Below, piece after piece: positions 54,465 to 64,000 of a stretch of 64,000 bases of DNA (positions within the stretch are counted from its first letter, which is position 1; each line of letters opens with the position of its first letter). Origin of the DNA: Anadara kagoshimensis (lineage: Eukaryota > Mollusca > Bivalvia > Arcoida > Arcidae); NCBI GenBank assembly GCA_021292105.1, contig CM037860.1, positions 17,316,698-17,380,697 of the forward strand, read 5' to 3'. Both the position numbers and the translations under genes were made by a program. The notes under the pieces were generated by a model. It was not told the origin of the DNA, made no database searches, and worked only from the letters and a program-made list of their open reading frames with translations.

Positions 54465-57400
54465 TATCAGGGCCCTTGATGGCCAAGTGGTCTAAAGAGT
54501 AGACATAGTGAAACACAAATACAGGACTAGAATATCAGGGCCCTTGATGGCCAAGTGGTCTAAAGAGCAGGCATAGTGAAACACAAATACAGGACTAGAA
54601 TACGAGAACCCTTGATGGCCAAGTGGTCTAAAGAGTAGACATAGTTAAACACAAATACAGGACTAGAATATGAGACCCTTGATGGCCAAGTGGTCTAAAG
54701 AGCAAATAGTTAAACACAAATACAGGACTAGAATATGAGACCCTTGATGGCCAAGTGGTCTAAAGAGCAGACTAGTGAAACACAAATACAGGACTAGAAT
54801 ATGAGGACCCTTGATGACCAAGTGGTCTAAAGAGCAACTTAGTGAACACAAATACAGGACTAGAATATGAGGACCCTTGATGGCCAAGTGGTCTAAAGAG
54901 TAGACTAGTGAAACACAAATACAGGACTAGAATATAGGACCTTGATGGCCAAGTGGTCTAAAGAGCAAACTTAGTGAAACACAAATACAGACTAGAATAT
55001 GAGTACCCTTGATGGCCAGGTGGTCTAAAGAGCAACTTGTGAAACACAAATACAGGACTAGAATATGAGGACCCTTGATGGCCAAGTGGTCCAAAGAGCA
55101 ACTAGTGAAACACAAATACAGGACTAGAATATGAGGACCCTTGATGGCAAAGTGGTCTAAAGAGTAGACATAGTGAAACACAAATACAGGACTAGAATAT
55201 GAGGACCCTTGATGGCCAAGTGGTCTAAAGAGCAGACTTAGTGAAACACAAATACAGGACTAGAATATCAGGGCCCTTGATGGCCAAGTGGTCTAAAGAG
55301 CAGACATAGTGAAACACAAATACAGGACTAGAATATGAGGACCCTTGATGGCCATGTGGTCTAAAGAGCAGACATAGTGAAACACAAATACAGGGCTAGA
55401 ATATCAGGGCCCTTGATGGCCAAGTGGTCTAAAGAGTAGACTAGTGAAACGCAAATACAGACTAGAATATGAGGACCCTTGATGCCAGTGGTCTAAAGAG
55501 TAGACTAGGAAACACAAATACAGGACAAATATGAGGACCCTTGATGGCCAAGTGGTATTAAGAGCAGACTTAGTGAACACAAATACAGGACTAGAATAGA
55601 GACCCTTGATGGCCAAGTGGTCTAAAGAGCAGACATAGTGAAACACAAATACAGGACTAGAATATGAGGACCCTTGATGGCCAAGTGGTCTAAAGAGCAT
55701 AGTGAAACACAAATACAAGGCTAGAATACAGGGCCCTTGATGGCCAAGTGGTCTAAAGAGCAGACATAGTGAAACACAAATACAGGACTAGAATATGAGG
55801 ACCCTTGAGGGCCAAGTGGTCTAAAGAGCAGACTTAGTGGAACACAAATACAGGACTAGAATATGAGGACCCTTGATGGCCAAGTGGTCTAAAGAGCAGA
55901 CATAGTGAAACACAAATACAGGACTAGAATACTAGGACCCTTGATGGCCAAGTGGTCTAAAGAGCAGACTTAGTGAAACACAATACAGACTAGAATATGA
56001 GGACCCTTGATGGCCAAGTGGTCTAAAGAGCAAACTTGGTGAAACACAAATACAGGACTAGAATATCAGGGCCCTTGATGGCCAAGTGGTCTAAAGAGTA
56101 GACATAGTGAAACACAAATACAGGACTAGAATACGAGAACCCTTGATGGCCAAGTGGTCTAAAGAGTAGACTTAGTGAAACACAAATACAGGACTAGAAT
56201 ATGAGGACCCTTGATGGCCAAGTGGTCTAAAGAGCAGACATAGTGAAACACAAATACAGGACTAGAATATGAGGACCCTTGATGGCCAAGTGGTCTAAAG
56301 AGTAGACATAGTGAAACACAAATACAGGACTAGAATATCAGGGCCCTTGATGGCCAAGTGGTCTAAAGAGCAGACATAGTGAAACACAATACAGGACTAG
56401 AATATGAGGACCATTGATGGCCAAGTGGTCTAAAGAGCAAATTAGTGAAACACAAATACAGAACTAGAATATGAGAACCCTTGATGGCCAAGTGGTCTAA
56501 AGAGCAGACATAGTGAAACACAAATACAGGACTAGAATATCAGGGCCCTTGATGGCCAAGTGGTCTAAAGAGCAGACATAGTGAAACACAAATACAGGAC
56601 TAGAATATCAGGGCCCTTGATGGCCAAGTGGTCTAAAGAGCAGACATAGTGAAACACAAATACAGGACTAGAATACGAGTACCCTTGATGGCCAAGTGGT
56701 CTAAAGAGCAGACATAGTGAAACACAAATACAGGACTAGAATACGAGTACCCTTGATGGCCAAGTGGTCTAAAGAGCAGACATAGTGAAACACAAATACA
56801 GGACTAGAATACTAGGACCCTTGATGGCCAAGTGGTCTAAAGAGCAAACTTAGTGAAACACAAATACAGGACTAGAATATGAGTACCCTTGATGGCCAAG
56901 TGGTCTAAAGAGCAGACATAGTGAAACACAAATACAGGACTAGAATATCAGGGCCCTTGATGGCCAAGTGGTCTAAAGAGCAGACATAGTGAAACACAAA
57001 TACAGGACTAGAATACGAGTACCCTTGATGACCAAGTGGTCTAAAGAGCAGACATAGTGAAACACAAATACAGGACTAGAATACTAGGACCCTTGATGGC
57101 CAAGTGGTCTAAAGAGCAAACTTAGTGAAACACAAATACAGGACTAGAATATGAGGACCCTTGATGGCCAAGTGGTCTAAAGAGCAGACATAGTGAAACA
57201 CAAATACAGGACTAGAATACGAGTACCCTTGATGGCCAAGTGGTCTAAAGAGCAGACATAGTGAAACACATACAGGACTAGAATAGGACCCTTGATGGCC
57301 AAGTGGTCTAAAGAGCAAACTTAGTGAAACACAAATACAGGACTAGAATATGAGGACCCTTGATGGCCAAGTGGTCTAAAGAGCAGACATAGTGAACACA

Positions 57401-59015
57401 AATACAGGACTAGAATACTAGGACCCTTGATGGCCAAGTGGCCTAAAGAGCAGACATAGTGAAACACAAATACAGGACTAGAATACTAGGACCCTTGATG
57501 GCCAAGTGGTCTAAAGAGCAAACTTAGTGAAACACAAATACAGGACTAGAATATGAGGACCCTTGATGGCCAAGTGGTCTAAAGAGCAGACATAGTGAAA
57601 CACAAATACAGGACTAGAATACTAGGACCCTTGATGGCCAAGTGGCCTAAAGAGCAGACATAGTGAAACACAAATACAGGACTAGAATATCAGGGCCCTT
57701 GATGGCCAAGTGGTCTAAAGAGCAGACATAGTGAAACACAAATACAGGACTAGAATACTAGGACCCTTGATGGCCAAGTGGCCTAAAGAGCAGACATAGT
57801 GAAACACAAATACAGGACTAGAATATCAGGGCCCTTGATGGCCAAGTGGTCTAAAGAGCAGACATAGTGAAACACAAATACAGGACTAGAATACTAGGAC
57901 CCTTGATGGCCAAGTGGTCTAAAGAGCAAACTTAGTGAAACACAAATACAGGACTAGAATATGAGGACCCTTGATGGCCAAGTGGTCTATAGAGCAGACA
58001 TAGAAACACAAATACAGGACTAGAATACAAGAACCCTTGATGGCCAAGTGGTCTAAAGAGTAGACAAAGCGAAACACAAATACGGGACTAGAATATGAGG
58101 ACCATTGATGGCCAAGTGGTCTAAAGTTCAGACATAGTGAAACACAAATACAGGACTAGAATATGAGGACCCTTGATGGCCAAGTGGTCTAAAGAACAAA
58201 CTTGGTGAAACACAAATACAGGACTAGAATATGAGGACCCTTGATGGCCAAGTGGTCTAAAGAGCAAACTTAGTGAAACACAAATACAGAATTAGAATAT
58301 GAGTACCCTTGATGGCCAAGTGGTCTAAAGAGCAGGCATAGTGAAACACAAATACAGAACTAGAATATGAGGACCCTTGATGGCCAAGTGGTCTAAAGAG
58401 CAGACATAGTGAAACACAAATACAGGACTAGAATATGAGGACCCTTGATGGCCAAGTGGTCTAAAGAGCAGACATAGTGAAACACAAATACAGGACTAGA
58501 ATAGGAGAACCCTTGATGGCCAAGTGGTCTAAAGAGCAAACTTAGTGAAACACAAATACAGAACTAGAATATGAGGACCCTTGATGGCCAAGTGGTCTAA
58601 AGAGTAGACATAGTGAAACACAAATACAGGACTAGAATATGAGGACCCTTGATGGCCAAGTGGTCTATAGAGCAGACATAGAAACACAAATACAGGACTA
58701 GAATACAAGAACCCTTGATGGCCAAGTGGTCTAAAGAGTAGACAAAGCGAAACACAAATACGGGACTAGAATATGAGGACCATTGATGGCCAAGTGGTCT
58801 AAAGTTCAGACATAGTGAAACACAAATACAGGACTAGAATATGAGGACCCTTGATGGCCAAGTGGTCTAAAGAGCAAACTTGGTGAAACACAAATACAGG
58901 ACTAGAATATGAGGACCCTTGATGGCCAAGTGGTCTAAAGAGCAAACTTAGTGAAACACAAATACAGGACTAGAATAGGAGAACCCTTGATGGCCAAGTG
59001 GTCTAAAGAGCAGAC
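54465..59015 (+). repeat. 68-bp satellite of SINE-A head plus flank, about 67 copies
   Basis: Unit: 'GACATAGTGAAACACAAATA', 'CAGGACTAGAATATGAGGAC', 'CCTTGATGGCCAAGTGGTCT', 'AAAGAGCA' (68 bp, with small deletions in the first third of the array). About 30 bp is the SINE-A head (CCTTGATGGCCAAGTGGTCT AAAGAGCA), the rest appears to be 5' flank. Every unit carries the Pol III A-box match TGGCCAAGTGG with very few exceptions, and no B box. The final unit continues into a SINE-A body at 59015. Variants form shared haplotypes (see findings). The - strand frames within it are repeat translations. It lies wholly inside the kinase intron in the + orientation. Confidence 0.93.
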
Positions 59016-59275
59016 ATATAGTTCATCTCTAGATGCCTCACTTTGTCAAAGCCTCTTACTGGAAAGCTCTTAGGCTGGGTAGATCAAAGTTTGATTGAGA
59101 CATTTAATACCATTACAGAGGTACCCCACTTCTCCATTGTACAATATAGGAAATCCCTATCAGTGGGTTTTTTCTGGATACTCTAGTTAATTCCATCATT
59201 CAGAATCTGACTACCTTTACCATGTACATTTATATTAAAGAATCTGGTCCTGATTTAGGCGTTAAATACCATTAC
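59016..59275 (+). mobile_element. SINE-A copy 11, body attached to the 68-bp satellite
   Basis: After the last A-box unit: 'TAGTTCATCTCTAGATGCCT' and a poorly conserved middle, then 'CCTATCAGTGGGTTTTTTCT', 'GGATACTCTAGTTAATTCC', 'ATCATTCAGAATCTGACTAC', 'ATTTATATTAAAGAATCTGG', 'GCGTTAAATACCATTAC'. The order matches SINE-A 3' sequence, so the satellite grew from the head of this element. Confidence 0.65.
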
Positions 59276-59279
59276 TTCA

Positions 59280-59920
59280 CCTCTCCATTCTGCAATATAT
59301 ATTTTTTCATCAACTTATCAATTCAAGATAACTATGTAATGAATGTGTGCCATTTTCAGTCTTTAAACCAATTTTTAGCTACAGAGTCAATACAAATCTA
59401 GAATAATGGAAAACCATTTCTGACAGCCACATATTTTCTACCAATTAAACACACTGTAATCTTATACAGATTTAATACAATGGATAGAAATTGATGGGGG
59501 AAGAGTTCATGTGTCTTCCCTTATCATAACATAACTAATATTCAAGTGATTTAAGGCAGAATATGATTTCTGTAGAAATGGTCGCAAAATCAATATCAGA
59601 ATTACAATATAAATACTTTGGTTACATTTTCACGATTTTTGTCCAGATCATATCATGCAACTGTTTATTACAGGAACGTATTGTCTTATAAATTATATAG
59701 AATCGTCTCGTTGATTATATATTGATAAAGTAATAGCTTTTATATATACAGTATTTTTGTTATTCAGATAATTATTAATTGAAAGAAGATACCGTCTGGG
59801 ATCTATGGTAGCTTTTTATTCCTTTTATGTATTTTTCCTGTTTATTAGTATTATTGGTAATTATTGTGATTTTTGAAGAAATAATCAATTCATTTTAGGT
59901 TTTCTGTACAATGAGCACAT
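59280..59920. other. Intron sequence, no recognised feature
   Basis: AT-rich; no exon or repeat family seen. Confidence 0.4.
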
Positions 59921-59934
59921 GACAAAACCTGACA

Positions 59935-60735
59935 TCAGAATGGTGTAATGGTGTTTTGTGCCAAGGTCTTCTGTACTTTGAGCACATGTCTAAAACCCTT
60001 CTACTTGAAAGTGGAATAATGATGTTTTGTGCCAAGGTCTTCTGTACTTTGAGCACATGTCTAAAACCCTTCTACTTGAGAGTGATGTAATGGTGTTTTG
60101 TGCCAAGGTCTTCTGTACTTTGAGCACATGTCTAAAACCCTTCTACTTGAGAGTCGTGTAATGGTGTTTTGTGCCAAGATCTTCTGTACTTTGAGCACAT
60201 GTCTAAAACCCTTCTACTTGAGAGTGATGTAATGGTGTTTTGTGCCAAGGTCTTCTGTACTTTGAGCACATGTCAAAAACCTTCTACTTGAGAGTGGTGT
60301 AATGGTATTTTGTGCCAAGGTCTTCTGTACTTTGAGCACATGTCTAAAACCCTTGTACTTGAGAGTGGATTAATGGTGTTTTGTGCCAAGGTCTTCTGTA
60401 CTTTGAGCACATGTCTAAAACCCTTCTACTTGAGAGTGGTGTAATGGTGTTTTGTGCCAAGATCTTCTGTACTTTGAGCACATGTCTAAAACCTTCTACT
60501 TGAGAGTGGTGTAATGGTGTTTTGTGCCAAGGTCTTCTGTACTTTGAGCACATGTCTAAAACCTTGTACTTGAGAGTGATGTAATGGTGTTTTGTGCCAA
60601 GGTCTTCTGTACTTTGAGCACATGTCTAAAACCCTTCTACTTGAGAGTGGATTAATGGTGTTTTGTGCCAAGGTTTACTGTACTTTGAGCACATGTCTAA
60701 AATCCTTCTACTTGAGAGTGGAGTAATGGTGTTTT
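59935..60735. repeat. 71-bp minisatellite on a SINE-A tail, about 11 copies
   Basis: Unit: 'GTGATGTAATGGTGTTTTGT', 'GCCAAGGTCTTCTGTACTTT', 'GAGCACATGTCTAAAACCCT', 'TCTACTTGAGA' (71 bp). On the - strand it contains 'CACAAAACACCATTACTCCA', which is the 3' terminus of SINE-A, followed by flank. The right-most unit passes directly into SINE-A copy 12, so the unit is the SINE's last ~25 bases plus ~45 bases of 3' flank. Units are 90% or more alike by eye. Frames on the - strand (60344-60874) are repeat-derived. Confidence 0.88.
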
Positions 60736-60925
60736 GTCCCCAAGTAGAGAATATTTCATTTATATCAAGGCAGTCAACTCTAAATTGGTGGAAAAACCAC
60801 AATGCCAGGAGAAAAAACACCATTTGCAAGTGCACCAAAAAAATTTTCTCAAACCAAGATCTTTGAGAAGACATGTGGTTGACAAGTCAATGCTTTAGAT
60901 CACTAGGTCATTGGGGCCCTCAAAC
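60722..60925 (-). mobile_element. SINE-A copy 12, full length
   Basis: On -: head 'GAGGGCCCCAATGACCTAGT' and 'GATCTAAAGCATTGAC', body 'GTTTGAGAAAATTTTTTTGG', 'TTCTCCTGGCATTGTGG', 'TTTTTCCACCAATTTAGAG', 'TTGACTGCCTTGATATAAAT', tail 'GGGGACAAAACACCATTACT'. Tail abuts the 71-bp array. Confidence 0.75.
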
Positions 60926-61197
60926 CTTTGGCATGGAGACTATTGTCTAATGACAATTTAGTGAAATAATTTTTGATGGACCTGAGATGCAGGTGAGCTA
61001 GCCTGTTCTAAAGAGATAGTTATTGAGACACTATAATCTACTGCATTTTTCAATCAAGGCAAATCACAGATCTGATTTTTTTTTACCTCAAGTAAACATG
61101 AATTAAATAATTACAAATAATCAATCAATGACGATGGCTTTGAAACATATTTTCAAGGACATACCGGTAATATTCAAGGTTATTCATATTGCTATCT

Positions 61198-61440
61198 GGC
61201 CCCAGTTTCACAATCATTCCTTAACTTAAATCTTGCAAAATTTTAAATCTTTATAATTTTGTTAATTTTCAATATATTGAGGAATTTAAGTTGTCATTTT
61301 TAAGATCACTTTTAGATTAAAACATTTACATTTAGTTTTGACAAAAATATCCACCAGTAGTTCCAAAAAGAGATTACAAAAATTTGCTAAATTTAAGTTA
61401 AGGAAAATCTTAGCTAAGAAATTATTGTGAAACTGGGGCC
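61198..61440. mobile_element. Fold-back MITE just upstream of kinase exon b
   Basis: 'GGCCCCAGTTTCACAATCAT' plus 'TCCTTAACTTAAATC' at the left and its inverted counterpart '..AAATTTAAGTTAAGG' plus 'AAATTATTGTGAAACTGGGG' 'CC' at the right; terminal complementarity is about 14 bp perfect and continues imperfectly to about 50 bp. No clear target duplication. It ends 215 bp before the exon b acceptor. Confidence 0.75.
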
Positions 61441-61655
61441 TGTTCAAGGAAATTGTACAGTGAATATCTTATCTTCTCTTGTTCAGTCTGTTTCAATCGC
61501 TTCTAGTTGTAAGCGTCCTCTGTAGCAGCCACAGGTAGCCTACCTGTCAATCTCTACAGAGGTGTCTTTAGCATGCACAGAGACAGGACACCTTGGTTTT
61601 AAGTCTCATTGGAAAAAATTTGTTCACCAGTAAATATTTGTTTTCTTTCTTTCAG

Positions 61656-61785
61656 ATTTTGGTTTAAGTAACGCATTCAGTAAAGATAAGCTTATGAAAA
61701 CACATTGTGGTTCTTTAGAATATGCTGCTCCTGAGTTAATCGTAGCTGATGATGCTTATGGCCCAGAGGTTGATGTCTGGAGTGT
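61656..61785 (+). CDS. Ser/Thr kinase exon b: DFG to subdomain IX
   Basis: A 130-bp exon, from 'TTTCTTTCTTTCAG' to 'GTAAGTATT'. It starts in phase 1 and ends in phase 2. Protein begins (D)[19 protein letters not shown] and continues [20 protein letters not shown] then VWS(V). It holds the DFG motif, an activation-loop Thr in K-T-H-C-G-S (codon 61700-61702) at the position phosphorylated in LKB1-dependent AMPK-related kinases, the Y-A-A-P-E form of the APE motif, and D-V-W-S of subdomain IX. F-G-L-S-N and C-G-S-x-x-Y-A-A-P-E-L are hallmarks of the CAMKL group. Subfamily is uncertain; YGP-x-x-DVWS-x-G and YAM..LPFT in the next exon point towards HUNK-like kinases. Confidence 0.95.
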
Positions 61786-63200
61786 GTAAGTATTTAAATG
61801 ATTGGAAATTTTTAAAGAGAAATTATTTAAAAGTACAATGAAGATCTTGATACTGTCACAGTCTGCATAGCCGATACTGGCCAAACAGTAATTTTTATGG
61901 TCAAAGGGGAATAACTCCATATTCCTTATGTTGAATTAGCTAAATTTTCTAGTTATTAAGCTTAATTCAGTTATTTGTGAGGGAATTGTTTTTGAAATGT
62001 CCAAAATTCATGGGTAATTTTGGTAATTCATAGTGTGGTCAGCACATTCCAGGTGAGTTGAGAACCCTGGTTTATACCATTTAAACATAAACATTTGTTA
62101 TACAGTAAAACCTAGATTCATTGTCACTATTTGTTCATTTAAATTTTGGCATTTAATATAGGGGTTTAGCAATAAATTGATGGAGACCTGAAAAGGAAAC
62201 TAAATAAGTAATTGATTTTGGGATTTCAAAATACTGTAGGTATAAGTGAGGCGGCAAAGTAATTGAAGACAATTATAAAGAGGTTTTACTGTACGGTATA
62301 TTATTGAAAGTCTTTTACCAATTTTGTCTAAAAATGCTAAAAGCTTGTTAATTTCTTTTCATCTGTTGATCTTCCCTAAACTTACCAGGTATTTTCTATA
62401 TTGAAAAAAATTAACACCCTGATAAGTTTGTGTTTCTTTTTTGGGGCTGCATGTTGTTTTACAACACATCAGTAATTTTCAGCTAATCTAAATAGAATAC
62501 ACTTCCATTAGCTTGTAGGATAAATCTTAACACATGATCATGATGTCACCTGTGGGTTTTTGAGTTTTTACAATGTACTTAATTTCCGCGTTTTTGTAAT
62601 TACTAACCTTTTCCCTGGTGTAATATTCATAGATTTGTAAACCTGACTATAAAATCATGAATATATATTACGTGTAGTACAAATTTTAGGACATCAATAT
62701 ATTGGTAGGTATAAGGAAGAACATCCGAAGTCGAAAATAGCGAAAATTACACCACAAATGAAACTACACTTGTGGTATTTCTGATGTGCTTATATACTAT
62801 AGAAATCATGACAATAATTTAGTATACTAGCTAGCACACTTTCTCAAAATGTTTCAAATTATCATGATCATTAAAAATGGTTCTTTTGTATCATTATTTT
62901 CGGAAGTGGAGCCATTGTATAAAGTGTTTTTAAGGAACAATTTTTCTTGCAAGTACAAGTGAAATCCTAAGATTTACTCACACTTACACACTTGGCCAGC
63001 ACAGTCCTTTGCTTGGTATAGGTTGTTCACAATCTGATTGCATTGTTTTCAACGAATACATTTTAATATTTGGGTTGATGGAACAAATAAAGCACATAAA
63101 AGCCCGAATGTGAACACTGCCACACTGCCATCAGATGATGAACAACCTGCATAATCTACTGGTCTAAGGGAGATAACTCAATATTTTATTTTGATTTCAG
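61786..63200 (+). other. Kinase intron of 1.4 kb
   Basis: GT at 61786 and AG at 63199-63200 ('TTTTATTTTGATTTCAG'). It carries one TA-flanked MITE (62103-62291). No additional exon is seen. Confidence 0.85.
62103..62291. mobile_element. TA-flanked MITE of 189 bp in the kinase intron
   Basis: Ends 'CAGTAAAACCT' and 'AGGTTTTACTG' are perfect inverted repeats of 11 bp, each next to TA. The second block 'TTCATTGTCACTA' and 'GAAGACAATTATAAAG' shows weak further pairing. CAGT ends plus TA point to a Tc1/mariner-type source. Different terminal sequence from MITE-1 and MITE-2. Confidence 0.8.
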
Positions 63201-63346
63201 TGGTATAATTCTTTATGCAATGGTTGTTGGAAAGCTGCCTTTTACTACACCGTATACTGACCAGTATCGCAAACAAAAACTACAACGACAAATAGAGAAA
63301 GGTCTATCAGAGAGACATGAAAAAGACATGGCCCATCTTTCATCTG
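63201..63346 (+). CDS. Ser/Thr kinase exon c: subdomains IX-X
   Basis: A 146-bp exon between 'TTTTGATTTCAG' and 'GTATGTCGG', starting in phase 2 and ending in phase 1. It completes V and encodes GIILYAMVVGKLPFTTPY, then TDQYRKQKLQRQIEKGLSER, then HEKDMAHLSS(G). G-I-I-L-Y-x-M-x-x-G-x-L-P-F is the standard kinase helix F/loop. The following stretch is strongly charged and differs from the usual AMPK-type 'KIxxGxYxxPxxLS', having LQRQIEKGL then a basic/acidic segment before HLS. This may be a subfamily feature. The rest of the C-lobe (subdomain XI Arg) and any C-terminal extension lie beyond the window. Confidence 0.93.
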
Positions 63347-63445
63347 GTATGTCGGGCATATAGAGTTATTCCTTTTATATTTTTAAATTGTATATCATTC
63401 TCACTGAATTTAAAGAGATTAACTTTCAACTTTCAGTGTCTTTTT

Positions 63446-64000
63446 TAGCTCACCTGAGCCAAAGGCTCAGATGAGCTATTGCAATCTATCACCGTCCGTC
63501 GTCCGTCGTTCGTCGTCCGTCGTCCGTCGTGCGTCGTGTGTAAACTTTACATTTTAATCTTCTCCTCCAAAACTACTGGGCCATATTTGATGAAACTCGG
63601 TGACTATCATGCCTAGGTAACAGCTTTTCAAAATTGTGTTCGGGGTTTGGCCACGCCCAACAAGATGGCCGCTGTTACTAAAAATAGCAAAAAGACAAAA
63701 AAATCTTCTTCTCTGAAACCAAAAGGTGCAGGCAAATTTTGATTGGATATTTGGATTCAGCATACTTGGGAACATTAAAATTGTGTTTTTCATGAAAATT
63801 AGACGAAAAATGGGTTACGCGTTTTTTGCGTAAAATTACGTAATTTTTAAAATGAGACATTTATTGTTATAACTTTATAACGGCTGAAGATAATTGTATG
63901 GAGTTTTCACTGTTGATCTTGTCTTGCAATTTTCTTCCAATTGATGTCAAGGTCGAAGGTCAAGGTCATGTCCCAGTTTTTGACCTTTGATAAAAAATGC
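63446..64000 (+). mobile_element. 'AGCTCACCTGAGCC' mollusc-type repeat, running off the window
   Basis: Starts with a near-perfect hairpin 'TAGCTCACCTGAGCC'-AAA-'GGCTCAGATGAGCTA' (63446-63478), then seven or so CGTCCGT units (63491-63535), then conserved phrases 'AACTACTGGGCCATATTTGA', 'TGAAACTCGGTGACTATCAT', 'GGTTTGGCCACGCCCAACAA', 'GATGGCCGCTGTTACTAAAA' and 'AAGGTCGAAGGTCAAGGTCA'. I recognise this structure from mollusc genomes. It begins 99 bp after kinase exon c. The - strand frames at 63554-63860 lie within it. Confidence 0.8.

Larger units (their letters stand above)
52849..61655 (+). other. Kinase intron of 8.8 kb carrying two satellite-like arrays
   Basis: GT at 52849 and AG at 61654-61655. 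It contains GA microsatellites, a SINE-B fragment, about 4.5 kb of 68-bp repeat, SINE-A copies 11 and 12, a 71-bp array and a fold-back MITE. Over 60% of the intron is tandem or interspersed repeat. Its donor GTAAGTAAG and acceptor TTTCTTTCTTTCAG are both strong, so splicing across the repeats is plausible. Confidence 0.85.

Noticed and set aside
54663-57318. - strand frames with repeated HILVLYLC / SLDHLAIKGP peptides
   Set aside because: Translations of the 68-bp satellite, frame changes in each unit, opposite to the kinase gene; no gene evidence.
60344-60874. - strand frames with repeated 'ALAQNTITPLSSRR'-like peptides
   Set aside because: Translations of the 71-bp array on a SINE tail.
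63554-63860. - strand frames near the window end
   Set aside because: They lie entirely within the 'AGCTCACCTGAGCC' dispersed repeat.

Overview
The window looks like intron-rich, AT-rich genomic DNA from a mollusc, most likely a bivalve. Three observations support this. There are GT-AG spliced exons. There are several families of tRNA-derived SINEs with Pol III A and B boxes and many TA-flanked MITEs. There are also two dispersed elements I recognise from mollusc genomes: the 'AGCTCACCTGAGCC' hairpin followed by CGTCCGT repeats at 63.4-64.0 kb, and the 'CCCCACTTCGAAGAAG' element at 52.4 kb. Nothing resembles bacterial operons, rRNA, CRISPR or a viral genome. The species assignment is inference; no alignment could be run. 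The only gene I can support firmly is a serine/threonine kinase on the + strand. Three exons (52790-52848, 61656-61785, 63201-63346) join in phase across GT-AG introns and encode the catalytic loop, DFG and activation segment, and the F/G-helix region of a CAMK-group, AMPK-related-type kinase, possibly HUNK-like. The N-lobe exons were not found and the C-terminus lies beyond the window. A possible single exon of an unrecognised gene lies on the - strand at 13536-13672. Nearly all short ORFs elsewhere are fragments of repeats. Layout: 0-5 kb has an expanded SINE, a SINE-B copy and a TA-flanked MITE. 6-9 kb has two minisatellites, the second abutting a SINE. 10-13 kb has a MITE and a SINE whose head is expanded into a 42-bp array. 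13-20 kb has the candidate exon, a fold-back MITE, SINEs, decayed satellite-like sequence and a 25-bp array. 20-30 kb is mostly unique sequence plus a segmental duplication and SINEs. 30-40 kb has three large minisatellites, two of them enclosed by the terminal inverted repeats of MITEs. 40-52 kb is mostly quiet, with microsatellites, SINEs and a second copy of the 3-kb MITE. 52-64 kb is the kinase gene, whose first visible intron holds about 4.5 kb of 68-bp satellite and a second 71-bp array. The main finding is a recurrent theme. At least five separate tandem arrays were built from different parts of one tRNA-Leu-like SINE family (head, middle or tail), and two or three others were built inside TIR elements, so the minisatellites of this window appear to have been seeded by short transposable elements.
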